A stretch of DNA of 25,342 bases from Acidimicrobiales bacterium. Its GTDB lineage: Bacteria > Actinomycetota > Acidimicrobiia > Acidimicrobiales > RAAP-2. Below, one piece after another: positions 16,101-25,342 of the stretch; position 1 is the stretch's first letter; every line of letters starts with the position of its first letter. The notes beneath the pieces are model-generated. The model worked only from the letters and a program-made list of their open reading frames with translations. It made no database searches and was not told where the DNA came from. A program made the position numbers and the translations under genes. Where the stretch lies: assembly GCA_017883125.1 (NCBI GenBank), contig JADGOD010000251.1, positions 1 to 25,342 on the forward strand. The letters run 5' to 3'.

Positions 16101-16199
16101 AAGACCGCTGCGTCGAAGGTGACCGCTCACGGCGGGACGACCACGACGGTGAAGAGCGTCAGCACGAAGCCGAAGACGGTCTCTTCGATGCGGAAGTGA
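13188..16199 (+). CDS. UPF0182-family large membrane protein
   Basis: A 1003-residue protein of the UPF0182 family, whose function is unknown. Seven membrane helices are visible near residues 20-40, 61-88, 119-137, 168-194, 213-232, 258-279 and 284-308, followed by a large soluble region of about 600 residues, probably outside the cell. The signature DPQFGRDIGFYVFRLPF (154-170) and the early TDQMWF motif are typical. The C-terminus has an Ala/Gln-rich helical segment (about 905-960) and a Thr/Ser/Lys-rich disordered tail. The start ATG 13188 has TAGGAT 9 nt upstream and no Shine-Dalgarno. In mycobacteria the UPF0182 gene Rv3193c neighbours the YlbL-like Rv3194c; here the DivIVA-like gene sits between the two. 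Confidence 0.9.
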   Translation: MRSSEDLAAQPSPARSRRKVWLIAIGIAVVVLLGSLRSLAGLWTDQMWFASVGKQKVFSGLLGVKVGLTVVFGLLFFLGLWINLLIVDRIGKTAVLVDPEDEMVRRYQMAVRPYSKRIYAGLAVILGLAAGVTAIGQWQSYILFTHSQSFGVKDPQFGRDIGFYVFRLPFIEFLVSWFLVSLVVITVISSIFHYLNGGIRGQRVSPRVRPMVKVHLSVLLALIAITKAAGYFYQRYAMTTSTNGNVEGLTYTDVHARLPAIQLLFWLSLLAAAILLANIWRQGWTLPVLALGLWAFVALVIGVIYPALLQALKVTPAQSSLEIPYIQRNIEGTRQAFGLTGVVQKPFAGTSSVDPTAVQANAQTLANIRLWDPDPQITQQTFQKLQGLRSYYAFSTLGVDRYTIGGQMTPTLSGVRELNGADLPAASWVNSHLVYTHGLGMAVAPANQVQTNGNPNFGVGNVPPVSSNGFPSVTQAGAFFGLGQPGYVVVNSKQLELDYQTTSGVNVQNHYKGNGGVPINGILRRAAFALRLGDFNLLISNLVTNDSRIMFVRDVQAMASKAAPFLSFDANPYSVLIDGHMKWILDGYTTSDRYPYSQNASNLQVPTGSGLPGSYNYARNSVKVVIDAYTGAMNFYVVNQKDPLIRAYEAAFPSLFTSSSKMPAELRAHLRYPEDLFAAQVATYGRYHLTNAAAFYNAGDAWTISLTAGAGPPSQTLALTQSTNAQGVTIQGAQRMSPMYQVESLPGSSTQTFTITDAYVPISQGNNIQNLSAFMVGTSDPANYGQLTAYVTPSGQNTIGPVMADAQIQQNAKVSSIITPLDQHGSNVLLGNILMIPINQSMLYIRPLYVTSSGNPLPQLKFVIAVFGQHVDIESSLSVALSNVLSAAVELPTGTPSTGESPPSSSMAAAIALLNQAQTAYTQAQAALKAGDLAGYQTAIQTMYQDLLAAQALLGPGTSATPPTSTTTTTSKTAASKVTAHGGTTTTVKSVSTKPKTVSSMRK

Positions 16200-16220
16200 G
16201 CGCCGGCGGCGCCCCACGGA

Positions 16221-16245
16221 GCCTAAGAGGACTTCGCTCCTAGGC
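16221..16245. terminator. Hairpin between convergent genes, possible bidirectional terminator
   Basis: GCCTA (16221-16225) pairs with TAGGC (16241-16245). An internal GAG/CTC adds three pairs after one mismatch, leaving a 7-nt loop. There is no T tract. The position between the convergent UPF0182 and MaoC genes supports a terminator, but it could be Rho-dependent or a chance structure. Confidence 0.4.
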
Positions 16246-16278
16246 GCCCCGGGGCCCTGCGGTCTCGGAGGGAACCTC

Positions 16279-16755
16279 TCAGCCGTACACCGTCTGGACG
16301 AGCCACTCGGCAACGAGCGCCGGCTTGGCTTGACCCTCGATCTCGACGGTGATCGTCCGGGTCACCTGGATGGCGTCTCCCTTGTGGAGCGCGGCGCTCA
16401 GGACTGAGTTGGCCCGGATGTTGGAGTTCACCGGAACCGGGTTGATGAAGCGAACCTTCTCGAAGCCGTAGTTCACGCCCATCACCTTTCCCTTGGTGAG
16501 GTCGGCGTCGGTCGGGATCGACTTCGTGAGGTGCGGAAGCATCGACAAGGTGAGGAAGCCGTGCGCGATCGGCACCTTGAAGGGCGACGACGTGGCACAC
16601 CTCTCTGGGTCGACGTGGATGAACTGGCGGTCGAGGGTCACGTCGGCGAAGCCGTTGATCGTCTCCTGGGTGATCTGGAACCAGTCGCCGGTCCCCTCGT
16701 CCTCTCCGATCTTGGACTCATAGAGTGCGAAGGCCTTCTCGCTTGCTGCCGACAT
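16279..16755 (-). CDS. MaoC-like (R)-specific enoyl-CoA hydratase (HtdZ/NodN type)
   Basis: A 158-residue single hotdog-fold hydratase. The catalytic pair is D42 and H47 within ADVTLDRQFIHVDPERC, followed by the (V)PIAHGFLTLSMLP motif and KVRFINPVPVNSNIRA. This closely follows what I recall of M. tuberculosis Rv0130 (HtdZ) and rhizobial NodN-like proteins. Such enzymes add water to 2-enoyl-CoA thioesters to give (R)-3-hydroxyacyl-CoA, feeding fatty acid or polyhydroxyalkanoate metabolism; the exact chain length cannot be read from sequence. GAGGAGG lies about 5 nt before ATG 16755. It is followed on the minus strand by the hairpin region at 16221-16245 and preceded by the GH5 gene on the same strand, with 79 bp between them. 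Confidence 0.9.
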   Translation of the reverse strand: MSAASEKAFALYESKIGEDEGTGDWFQITQETINGFADVTLDRQFIHVDPERCATSSPFKVPIAHGFLTLSMLPHLTKSIPTDADLTKGKVMGVNYGFEKVRFINPVPVNSNIRANSVLSAALHKGDAIQVTRTITVEIEGQAKPALVAEWLVQTVYG

Positions 16756-16834
16756 CAGTTCCTCCTCAGGATTCGTTCGTCTGGGTCCTCAGTCTGCTCA
16801 GAGAAGCCGGATCCGGCAAACCGCGAGCCAGCCC

Positions 16835-18520
16835 TCAGGATGACTGGACGCACTTCCCTGGCTCTATCCGGATGACGACCGTCGCTCCGTTTGTAGTGTT
16901 CGATGCCGTCAGGTAGGGCGATCCTGGCTTTGAGGTGACCGTCGCTCCGGTGGCGTAAGCGCAGTAGCCGACCTGATAGGTGGTCGGGGAGACGAAGATC
17001 GTCGTTGGTGCCTTGATCGCCGTGTTGGCTTGGTAGACGAGAGAGAAGTTCCCGGTGATCTGCGCGAACTGGGAGCTGAGCAGGGTCCCGGCGACGGCGA
17101 CGGTGTGGGTCTGGCTGAGGACGGGCTTGACCGGGCTGTACTGGTTCGAGTCGTCGATCAGCGCCTCAGCCGAGCTTCCGGTGGGGTCGTCGTAGTAGCG
17201 CCACGCCCACCACGCCCAGCTCAGACCGATGGTGGCGGCATCCAAGACGAGGTAGTCGGCGAGGGTCGGGTCCGATGTGGCTCCGAACTCGGTCATCATC
17301 ATCGCTGGTCCGTTCGGAAGCGCTTTGTTGGCGAAGAGCGGCCTGAGCTGCGCCTCCTTGATGAGCTGGATGAGAGCGGTGTTCGAGCACCTCTCCGGGC
17401 TCGTCGGGTTCCCCGTCTTCCCACTGCGCTCCGGGCAGTAGTCGTGGAAGTTGTAGACGATGCGCGAGAGGTTCTTGCCCGGGGTGACGAAGAGGGTCCG
17501 CCCTCTATCGGACGCGTTGTCGATCTCAGGGAAGATCAGGTGGTTCGTGTCGGTGTTCCTCAACACTGAGATCAGCCCGATCTTCGGAACCGTCGAGGGG
17601 CACGGGAGGACCTGCTTGGTGTCGATCTCGACCGTGTTGCCTCCGCTCCCGCCATAGAGACATGAGAGACCGGTGGTGTAGAGGCGGTCCGACGCCCCTA
17701 TCGCGTGGCGGAGGGCGAGCGGCTCGTTGATCGGGTCATAGCCGACGACCCATGGGTTGCTCGCCAGGCGGGCCGCCACCGCCTGCCACGCTTGCTGGTA
17801 GTTCTGCTGGAGGCCGCCGACGACGCTGTTGTTGAAGAAGTTGGAGAACGCCGCATCGACCGCCGGGTTCGAGTAGTTGTTCGACCACCGCCCCGGGTAG
17901 ATGACGACAGGATTTCCGCTGGTGCTGGTGGCCCACGACGGGGCGCCCTCACCGCTGAAGTCCGAGCTCCAGACGTCCTGGTGCATGTCGATGAGCGAGT
18001 AGATGTGTCGCTTCCCCAGCTCGGTGACGACCTTGGCGACCTGGTCGATGTACCTCTGAGCGACCGCTCCGTTCCACATGCCGGGGTCCTTGTACGGGCC
18101 GGGCGTGCAGACCCGGGGCTGGTTCGGGCCTCCAGATCCCGGCTCGATCCCGGCCCAGATGACGCCGAGGCGAACGACGTTGAACCCCAGGCTGGCGATC
18201 CGCTGGGCGTCAGCTGGCCCGAGCGAGTTGGGCTGGTTCGGAAGGACGGTCAAGGTGTAGGGAGCGCGCTTGTAGACGGCGTTGACCCCGTTGAGCATGA
18301 TGGTCCGGCCGAACCGGTCCGTCATGAACGGCCCTCCAGCGGACGACAGCGCTCCGTTGACGTAGGTGTTCGCGGCCAGATCGGAGAGCGCTGCGAGCCC
18401 CGTTGTCCTCGCTGGGCTGTACTGCTGGGATTCGGGCTGATCTGCTGGCGAACCGCCGCTCGCGAGCATGGCGGCTCCGATCGATACGGCGAGGAACGGA
18501 GCCACCAGTCGCTTGATCAC
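16835..18520 (-). CDS. Secreted GH5 endoglycoceramidase-like glycosidase
   Basis: A 561-residue exported glycoside hydrolase family 5 protein. GTG 18520 is chosen over the longer frame from 18616 because it yields a clean signal peptide (MIKRLVAPFLAVSIGAAMLASG) and has TACCAT 6 nt upstream. The (beta/alpha)8 barrel begins with TDRFGRTIMLNGVNAVYKRAPY, typical of endoglycosylceramidases. The predicted acid/base is E266 in DPINEP and the nucleophile is E411 in MMTEFGAT. HDYCPE and SWAWWAWRYYDD also match the family. A C-terminal beta-sandwich region (about 470-561) contains two Cys. Related Rhodococcus enzymes cut the oligosaccharide from glycosphingolipids, but other actinobacterial relatives act on other glycolipids, so the substrate is open. 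Confidence 0.85.
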   Translation of the reverse strand: MIKRLVAPFLAVSIGAAMLASGGSPADQPESQQYSPARTTGLAALSDLAANTYVNGALSSAGGPFMTDRFGRTIMLNGVNAVYKRAPYTLTVLPNQPNSLGPADAQRIASLGFNVVRLGVIWAGIEPGSGGPNQPRVCTPGPYKDPGMWNGAVAQRYIDQVAKVVTELGKRHIYSLIDMHQDVWSSDFSGEGAPSWATSTSGNPVVIYPGRWSNNYSNPAVDAAFSNFFNNSVVGGLQQNYQQAWQAVAARLASNPWVVGYDPINEPLALRHAIGASDRLYTTGLSCLYGGSGGNTVEIDTKQVLPCPSTVPKIGLISVLRNTDTNHLIFPEIDNASDRGRTLFVTPGKNLSRIVYNFHDYCPERSGKTGNPTSPERCSNTALIQLIKEAQLRPLFANKALPNGPAMMMTEFGATSDPTLADYLVLDAATIGLSWAWWAWRYYDDPTGSSAEALIDDSNQYSPVKPVLSQTHTVAVAGTLLSSQFAQITGNFSLVYQANTAIKAPTTIFVSPTTYQVGYCAYATGATVTSKPGSPYLTASNTTNGATVVIRIEPGKCVQSS

Positions 18521-18526
18521 GCACGA

Positions 18527-18532
18527 ATGGTA
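18527..18532 (-). promoter_or_regulatory. Putative -10 box, leaderless GH5 gene
   Basis: On the minus strand, TACCAT ends 6 nt before GTG 18520, and no Shine-Dalgarno is present. This supports the shorter GH5 start. Confidence 0.35.
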
Positions 18533-18628
18533 GGACACAACGGAGATGGACGGTCCATCGAGCGGGAGAACCTGGAACCTCTCTCTCCGTCGCGAGCAGA
18601 AGTGGATCAGGGCCATGAGCCAATGCGC

Positions 18629-18662
18629 TTGGAACCCTTTCCCCTGCAGGGGGTGCTATCCT
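18629..18662 (+). promoter_or_regulatory. Candidate promoter elements for tRNA-fMet
   Basis: TTGGAA (18629-18634) and the overlapping boxes TGCTAT (18654-18659) and TATCCT (18657-18662) precede the tRNA. The TATCCT position would start transcription a few bases before the mature 5' end. Spacing to TTGGAA (19-22 bp) is longer than ideal, so the -35 assignment is weak. Confidence 0.35.
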
Positions 18663-18674
18663 TTTGATTCCCAG

Positions 18675-18751
<77 letters not shown>

Positions 18752-18786
18752 AAAGGCTTGTACCCAAAATGGTGCGAACCAAGCAC

Positions 18787-18824
18787 CGAAGTCCCGGTTT
18801 CTCCTCGGAGGAGCCGGGACTTCG
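18787..18824 (+). terminator. Long hairpin terminator after tRNA-fMet
   Basis: An 11-bp stem, CGAAGTCCCGG (18787-18797) with CCGGGACTTCG (18814-18824), is topped after a TTT bulge by CTCCT/AGGAG closing a 3-nt loop. No strong T tract follows (GTCGTTTCG). Position 35 nt after the tRNA suggests termination of its transcript. The remaining bases to 18988 show no gene. Confidence 0.65.
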
Positions 18825-18988
18825 TCGTTTCGTGACCGTCCGCGCCGACCAACTGGTGTCGCGACAGTCCACCAAAGCCGGCCTCCACGTCATACCTCTC
18901 GCCCCGGTCCGCTACCAGGCAGAGCCGGGGCTGCTTTCAGTCGTGGCCGTCTGGTCCCGATCTCGACGATTACAGCTCGAGAAGTCGT

Positions 18989-20629
18989 TCACTCCGACAT
19001 GCTGCCGCGCAGGATCAGATCAGCGGCCTTCTCGGCGACCATGATGGTGGGAGCATTCGTGTTGCCGCTCGTGATGGTTGGGAAGATCGACGCGTCGACG
19101 ACACGCAATCCCTGCACCCCGCGGACTCGAAGCTCTGGGTCAAGGACAGAGCTGTCGTCCGAGCCCATTCGGCAGGTTCCTGTCGGGTGGTACGGGCGGA
19201 ACGAGGAGTTGCTCAGGAATGCGGCCCACTCCTCGTCGGTCTGCACGCTGTCGCCTGGGAGCATCTCGACGACGGCTCTCGCCTTCATCACCGACGTGTG
19301 GAAGATGGCGCGCGCCTGACGGCATGCGGCGATGAGCAACGTCATGTCTCCGCCGCTCAGGAGCGCGTGCTCAAGCGCTGGTGCCGCCGATGGATCGTTC
19401 GACGCGAGCCTCACGGTCCCCCGCGACGTGGGGTGCACGTAGCTGGGGTACACCATCAGGCCGTGGGGGAGCATCTTGACGTCGCTGGTGCCGTGCTCGG
19501 AGGTCTCTTCACCTGCCTTGTTCTGGAACGTCATACCGATGGGCATCAAGATGATCTCGGCCTCGGTCGGCATCGCGCCGGTGACCTGCGAGAACACGAT
19601 GGCGGTGCAACCTGACATCGTGAGGGCGCCTCGGCGTCGGAAGACGTAGTTGATCCCGTGCTTGAGGGCCCTCCACGGCTTGAGCTCCTCGGCGAGAGTG
19701 CCGGCCTCCGTGGTGTACATCATCATGCCGTAGGCGTGGTCCTGGAGGTTCGTGCCGACGGCCGGTGCGTCGACGCGGACCTCGATGCCGTTCTCGCGCA
19801 GGTGTTCCGCCGGCCCGATCCCTGAGAGCATCAGCAGCTTCGGTGATGCGAGGGCGCCGGCACTCAAGATCACCTCTGTCGCGGCAGGTGCATAGAGGGA
19901 CTGGCCCTCGTGCTCGTACTCGACGCCGACGGCGCGCCCTGCTTCGACGCGCACCCGAGTGGTGAGCGCATCGGTCTTGATGGTCAGGTTGGGCCGCTTC
20001 CGGACAGGCGCAAGGTATGCCCGCGCGGTGCTGCTCCGCATGCCGCGACGTTGGTTGACCTGCGCCACTGAGACACCCTGCTGGCGCTCGCCGTTGTAGT
20101 CGGGGTTGCGCGGATGGCCTGCCTCCTCGGCCGCGGCGAGGAAGTCATCGGTCACCTCGAGTGGTGTCGAGACGCGGGTCACTCCGATCGGTCCGCTGCG
20201 ACCTCGGTACGGACTCGGTCCGTCGGCGAAGGACTCAGCCCGCTCGAAGTAGGGGAGGACGTCGTCGTAGCCCCAGCCCTTGCAGCCCTGGTCTCGCCAT
20301 CCGTCGAAGTCTGAGCGCTCGCCCCGCACCCAGAGCATCATGTTGACGGAGCTGCCTCCGCCCAGCACCTTGCCGGAGTTCCAGGTGTCGACCTTGTCGT
20401 TGCGCGATGTGTCGGGTGCCCCCTCGTAGCCCCAGTCATAGCGATCGCCGAGCTTGGAGATCCCCGCGGGGATGCGAATGCGCAGGTCCTTGTCCCAGCC
20501 CCCGGCCTCGAGGAGCAGCACGCGGGTCTTAGGATCAGCTGACAGCCGGTTGGCGAGCACGCACCCGGCCGAGCCGCCACCCACGATGACGTAGTCCCAT
20601 TCGTTCTCGCGATCGACCTTGTGCGCCAT
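18989..20629 (-). CDS. GMC-family FAD-dependent oxidoreductase (choline/alcohol dehydrogenase type)
   Basis: A 546-residue glucose-methanol-choline oxidoreductase. The FAD-binding GxGxxG is VGGGSAGCVLANRLS (about 16-30), with the ribose-binding Glu in LLLEAGG (about 38-44). GMC signature 1 lies around SGKVLGGGSSVNMMLWVRG and signature 2 around GALASPKLLMLSGIGP. The active-site His is in YHPTGTCRMG, and the second catalytic position is Asn in SGNTNAPT. It would oxidise a primary alcohol to an aldehyde; the substrate cannot be assigned. ATG 20629 is preceded by a modest AAAGGG. No signal peptide is present, so it is cytoplasmic. It is divergent from the CoA-transferase gene, so a shared catabolic pathway is possible. 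Confidence 0.9.
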   Translation of the reverse strand: MAHKVDRENEWDYVIVGGGSAGCVLANRLSADPKTRVLLLEAGGWDKDLRIRIPAGISKLGDRYDWGYEGAPDTSRNDKVDTWNSGKVLGGGSSVNMMLWVRGERSDFDGWRDQGCKGWGYDDVLPYFERAESFADGPSPYRGRSGPIGVTRVSTPLEVTDDFLAAAEEAGHPRNPDYNGERQQGVSVAQVNQRRGMRSSTARAYLAPVRKRPNLTIKTDALTTRVRVEAGRAVGVEYEHEGQSLYAPAATEVILSAGALASPKLLMLSGIGPAEHLRENGIEVRVDAPAVGTNLQDHAYGMMMYTTEAGTLAEELKPWRALKHGINYVFRRRGALTMSGCTAIVFSQVTGAMPTEAEIILMPIGMTFQNKAGEETSEHGTSDVKMLPHGLMVYPSYVHPTSRGTVRLASNDPSAAPALEHALLSGGDMTLLIAACRQARAIFHTSVMKARAVVEMLPGDSVQTDEEWAAFLSNSSFRPYHPTGTCRMGSDDSSVLDPELRVRGVQGLRVVDASIFPTITSGNTNAPTIMVAEKAADLILRGSMSE

Positions 20630-20994
20630 GACTCGCCCTTTCGTGGGTGGACCAGCAGATGTAGCCGTGGATCACGCCCCGCGTGGTCGTGGAGAAGTTG
20701 ATCTCCAACGAGGGTGATCGTAGACGAGTACCGCTGGCGGATTCTCAGCTGTGGATCATGCGGCCTGCCCACCCGAGGGAACCCCGAGAGCAGGTCGGAC
20801 CCCCAGATCGAGGCGTAGGCACCCACCCGGACTCTGCGTGGGAGGAGATTCCGGCCTTCGCCTTGGTCTGCTCTCTGTCGCACCTGACCCACGGAGGCGA
20901 GTGAGGGCGCTGGCCGCGCCATAATGAGCAGCAGCACGGGTGCGCATCTTCAGTGGCACCAGCGATTAGCTCCGATCTAGGAAGCGAGCAGAAG
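20630..20994. promoter_or_regulatory. Divergent intergenic region with an operator-like inverted repeat
   Basis: These 365 bp separate the GMC oxidoreductase and CoA-transferase genes and should hold both promoters. The clearest element is TGGAGA, a 6-nt spacer and TCTCCA (20690-20707), a perfect 6+6 inverted repeat 61 bp before the GMC start. CATAAT (20920-20925) is a possible -10 box for the CoA transferase. The short open frames here have no convincing ribosome binding site or protein-like composition. Confidence 0.35.
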
Positions 20995-22212
20995 ATGGGC
21001 CAGCGGCCACTTGAGGGAATCAAGGTCATTGAGGTCTCGATGTGGGCGTTCGTCCCGTCGTGCGGCGCGGTGCTGAGCGACTGGGGCGCGGAAGTCATCA
21101 AGATCGAGCCTCCCACCGGCGATCCGATCAGGAACCTCAACATGGGCGGCATCGCGCCGGGAACCGGTGGCTTCACCTTCATGTACGAGATCTTCAACCG
21201 CGGCAAGCGGAGCGTCGCGATGGATCTCAACGTCGAGGGGGCCACCGATCTCCTCTACAAGATGCTGGCGGACGCCGACGTCTTCCTCATCAGCCTCCTG
21301 CCCTCAGCCCGCAAGAAGCTCGGCATCGATGTCGACGACATCAAGAAGGTGAACCCCAACATCATCTACGCCGCTGCCAACGGCCAAGGGGCCCTTGGCG
21401 AGGAGGCCGACAAGGGCGGCTACGACGCGCTCTCGTTCTGGGCGCGCTCGGGCATCGCGTCGGCGGTGACGCCGGACGGGTCGCCCTATCCGCTGGGCAT
21501 GCCGGGCGGGGCCTTCGGCGACGGCATCAGCGGAGCGATCTTCGCAGGCGGCATCGCCGCAGCCATCGTCCAGCGCGATCGCACCGGCGAGGCCTCGGTG
21601 GTCGACGGCTCGCTCCTGGGCACCGGGATGTGGGCGCTCCAGCCCGGGATCGTGGGCGCGAAGCTCACCGGGGTCGACGAGATGCCCAAGGCGAGCCGAA
21701 CGGCGTCGCCGAACCCGCTGGTGAACACCTACCGGACCTCGGATGATCGCTTCGTGGCCCTCTGCATGCTCCAGGCACAGCGCTACTGGCCGGGCTTCTG
21801 CACCGTCATCGGTCGAGAGGACCTGATCGAGGACCCCGACTACGTCGATGAAGCGTCGCGGGCTGCGAACCTCCTCGCCTGCATCGACGAGCTCGACAAG
21901 ACCTTCGCGACCAAGACCTTGGCGGAGTGGGCGGCACTCCTGGCCACCCAGGAGGGGCAGTGGAACATTGTGCAGAAAGCCGGCGAGCTGGCACGCGACC
22001 CTGCGGCGCTCGCCAACGGATTCGTCCAAGACGTCGATTACGGGGATGGTCGCACCCTGACGATGGTGAGCTCGCCCGTCCAGTTCGACCGCAAGCCTTC
22101 TCCTGCCTCGCCGGCGCGGGACCTCGGGGCGGACACCGACGTGATCATGGCGGAGATCGGTCTCGATGAAGAGTCCATCATCAACGCCAAGATCGCAGGG
22201 ATCTTGCTCTAG
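20995..22212 (+). CDS. Class III CoA-transferase (CaiB/BaiF family)
   Basis: A 405-residue family III CoA transferase. The N-terminus LEGIKVIEVSMW.FVPSCGAVLSDWGAEVIKIEPPTGDP is characteristic, as are NRGKRSVAMDLN and LGIDVDDIKKVNPNIIYAAANG. The predicted nucleophilic Asp is D176 in AFGDGISG, matching the Asp that forms the acyl-anhydride in formyl-CoA transferase. The enzyme moves CoA from one acyl-CoA to a free carboxylic acid. ATG 20995 gives the usual family N-terminus; an in-frame ATG at 20953 would add 14 unsupported residues. No strong Shine-Dalgarno is present. It is divergent from the GMC dehydrogenase gene, so it could activate an acid downstream of that alcohol oxidation, but this link is only positional. 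Confidence 0.9.
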   Translation: MGQRPLEGIKVIEVSMWAFVPSCGAVLSDWGAEVIKIEPPTGDPIRNLNMGGIAPGTGGFTFMYEIFNRGKRSVAMDLNVEGATDLLYKMLADADVFLISLLPSARKKLGIDVDDIKKVNPNIIYAAANGQGALGEEADKGGYDALSFWARSGIASAVTPDGSPYPLGMPGGAFGDGISGAIFAGGIAAAIVQRDRTGEASVVDGSLLGTGMWALQPGIVGAKLTGVDEMPKASRTASPNPLVNTYRTSDDRFVALCMLQAQRYWPGFCTVIGREDLIEDPDYVDEASRAANLLACIDELDKTFATKTLAEWAALLATQEGQWNIVQKAGELARDPAALANGFVQDVDYGDGRTLTMVSSPVQFDRKPSPASPARDLGADTDVIMAEIGLDEESIINAKIAGILL

Positions 22213-24876
<2,664 letters not shown>

Positions 24877-24906
24877 GGCCGTTCGGTCCTTGCGCCCCGT
24901 TTCACA

Positions 24907-24941
24907 AAATCCCGCCGGCTTTCGAGCTGGCGGGATTTTTT
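24907..24941 (+). terminator. Strong Rho-independent terminator after icd
   Basis: AAATCCCGCC pairs with GGCGGGATTT and is extended inward by G-T, G-C and C-G around a TTTCGA loop (24907-24938), followed by a run of six T. The run of A before the stem means it can also serve the convergent minus-strand gene. Confidence 0.9.
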
Positions 24942-24977
24942 CTTGGCACCCTCGGCGGCCGGAAGCGGGCAGCTATC

Positions 24978-25313
24978 TCAGCTTGCGAAAGCGTAGCTCA
25001 CCAGCACGCCGCGCGCGGTCCAGGCCAGGGTGCGCAGCCAGTTGGTGAGGATGAGCCGGCGGAGGGTGTCAGCGCTGAAGCCGCGCATGAGCTTCGTGTG
25101 CAGCGGTGCCTGAAGCAGGGCCGTTGAAAGCCAGATCACGGGAATCAATCCCACGCTGACGAGGAAAGGGGACTCGCGGTGGCCTTGATACAGCAGCCCC
25201 GCCGCTGTCACGGCTTCGATGAGAAGCAAGGGCGCAACAATCAAGCCGATGCGCACGCAGTGTGCGAAATGGTAGCGGGTGAAGCCCGGCAGGCCAGAAG
25301 GCCCGCCACACAT
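24978..25313 (-). CDS. Small membrane protein of unknown function
   Basis: A 111-residue protein with three likely membrane segments (about 21-42, 50-68 and a weaker one near the C-terminus). The motifs FTRYHFAH..RIG.IVAP, IWLSTALLQAPLH, LMRGF and LTNWLRTLAWTARG are ones I recall from small uncharacterised membrane proteins in Verrucomicrobia, Planctomycetes and some Proteobacteria. The start is uncertain: ATG 25313 lies inside inverted-repeat DNA and the first ~10 residues (MCGGPSGLPG) may be encoded by repeat sequence. Codon use (TTG, ATT, GTT, CTT, CGC) differs from the ATC/CTC/GTC-rich genes elsewhere in the window. It is convergent with icd and shares the terminator region. Confidence 0.65.
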   Translation of the reverse strand: MCGGPSGLPGFTRYHFAHCVRIGLIVAPLLLIEAVTAAGLLYQGHRESPFLVSVGLIPVIWLSTALLQAPLHTKLMRGFSADTLRRLILTNWLRTLAWTARGVLVSYAFAS

Positions 25314-25320
25314 GGGTGTG

Positions 25321-25342
25321 TTGCAGGCTTTCCAGCCTGCAA
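25321..25342. repeat. Perfect palindrome at window end, REP-like
   Basis: TTGCAGGCT (25321-25329) and AGCCTGCAA (25334-25342) form a perfect 9-bp stem with loop TTCC. Directly before it, CACAC-ATGG-GTGTG (25307-25320) is a second small inverted repeat, and GGCAGGCC-AGAA-GGCCCGCC nearby is a third with one mismatch. Clustered palindromes of this kind suggest a dispersed extragenic repeat, but no second copy occurs in the window. Confidence 0.5.

Noticed and set aside
16805..16816. GCCGGATCCGGC palindrome between the MaoC and GH5 genes
   Set aside because: It is a loopless 12-bp palindrome in GC-rich DNA with no T tract or partner site, so chance is the simplest explanation.
17705..18667. 320-codon plus-strand frame antisense to the GH5 gene
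   Set aside because: The GH5 frame has a signal peptide and both catalytic glutamates; the opposite frame has no recognisable features.

Overview
The window is high-GC DNA that reads as the chromosome of an actinobacterium, most likely of the Acidimicrobiia type or a similar deep lineage. The evidence is two WhiB-family genes, an Sdh1-type succinate dehydrogenase membrane subunit, a MoxR/VWA pair resembling Mycobacterium tuberculosis Rv0958-Rv0959, and a YlbL-type PDZ-Lon protease upstream of a UPF0182 protein, an arrangement I recall from Rv3194c-Rv3193c. Several genes lack a Shine-Dalgarno and instead have a TANNNT box 6-9 nt before the start codon, which suggests leaderless transcription. 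I see no CRISPR array, insertion sequence, rRNA or prophage block.

Layout. 1-605 (minus) is the 5' part of a succinate dehydrogenase membrane-anchor gene. 774-4219 (plus) is a translationally coupled MoxR-like AAA+ ATPase and VWA protein, closed by a terminator. 4336-5722 holds a plus-strand WhiB gene, a minus-strand glutamate formiminotransferase gene, and a second minus-strand WhiB gene. 5873-6178 encodes a small acidic protein of unknown function.

6181-16199 is the most interesting part and looks like a cell-envelope or morphogenesis neighbourhood. It contains a zincin-like protein that has lost its metal motif, a membrane-anchored HtrA-like PDZ protein that has lost its catalytic triad, a divergent MreB-family protein, a HEAT-repeat protein, an apparently intact PDZ-Lon protease, an unusual DivIVA protein whose C-terminus resembles phage Mu F/SPP1 gp7 head-morphogenesis proteins, and a large UPF0182 membrane protein.

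16279-22212 is metabolic: a MaoC-type hydratase, a secreted GH5 endoglycoceramidase-like glycosidase, initiator tRNA-fMet with its hairpin terminator, and a divergent pair of GMC oxidoreductase and class III CoA-transferase genes. A hairpin-rich, apparently non-coding stretch (22213-22659) precedes a monomeric NADP isocitrate dehydrogenase gene with a strong terminator.

The last ~400 bp carries a small minus-strand membrane protein with different codon preference and a terminal palindrome. It may be horizontally acquired DNA, the start of a repeat family, or a chimeric contig end.
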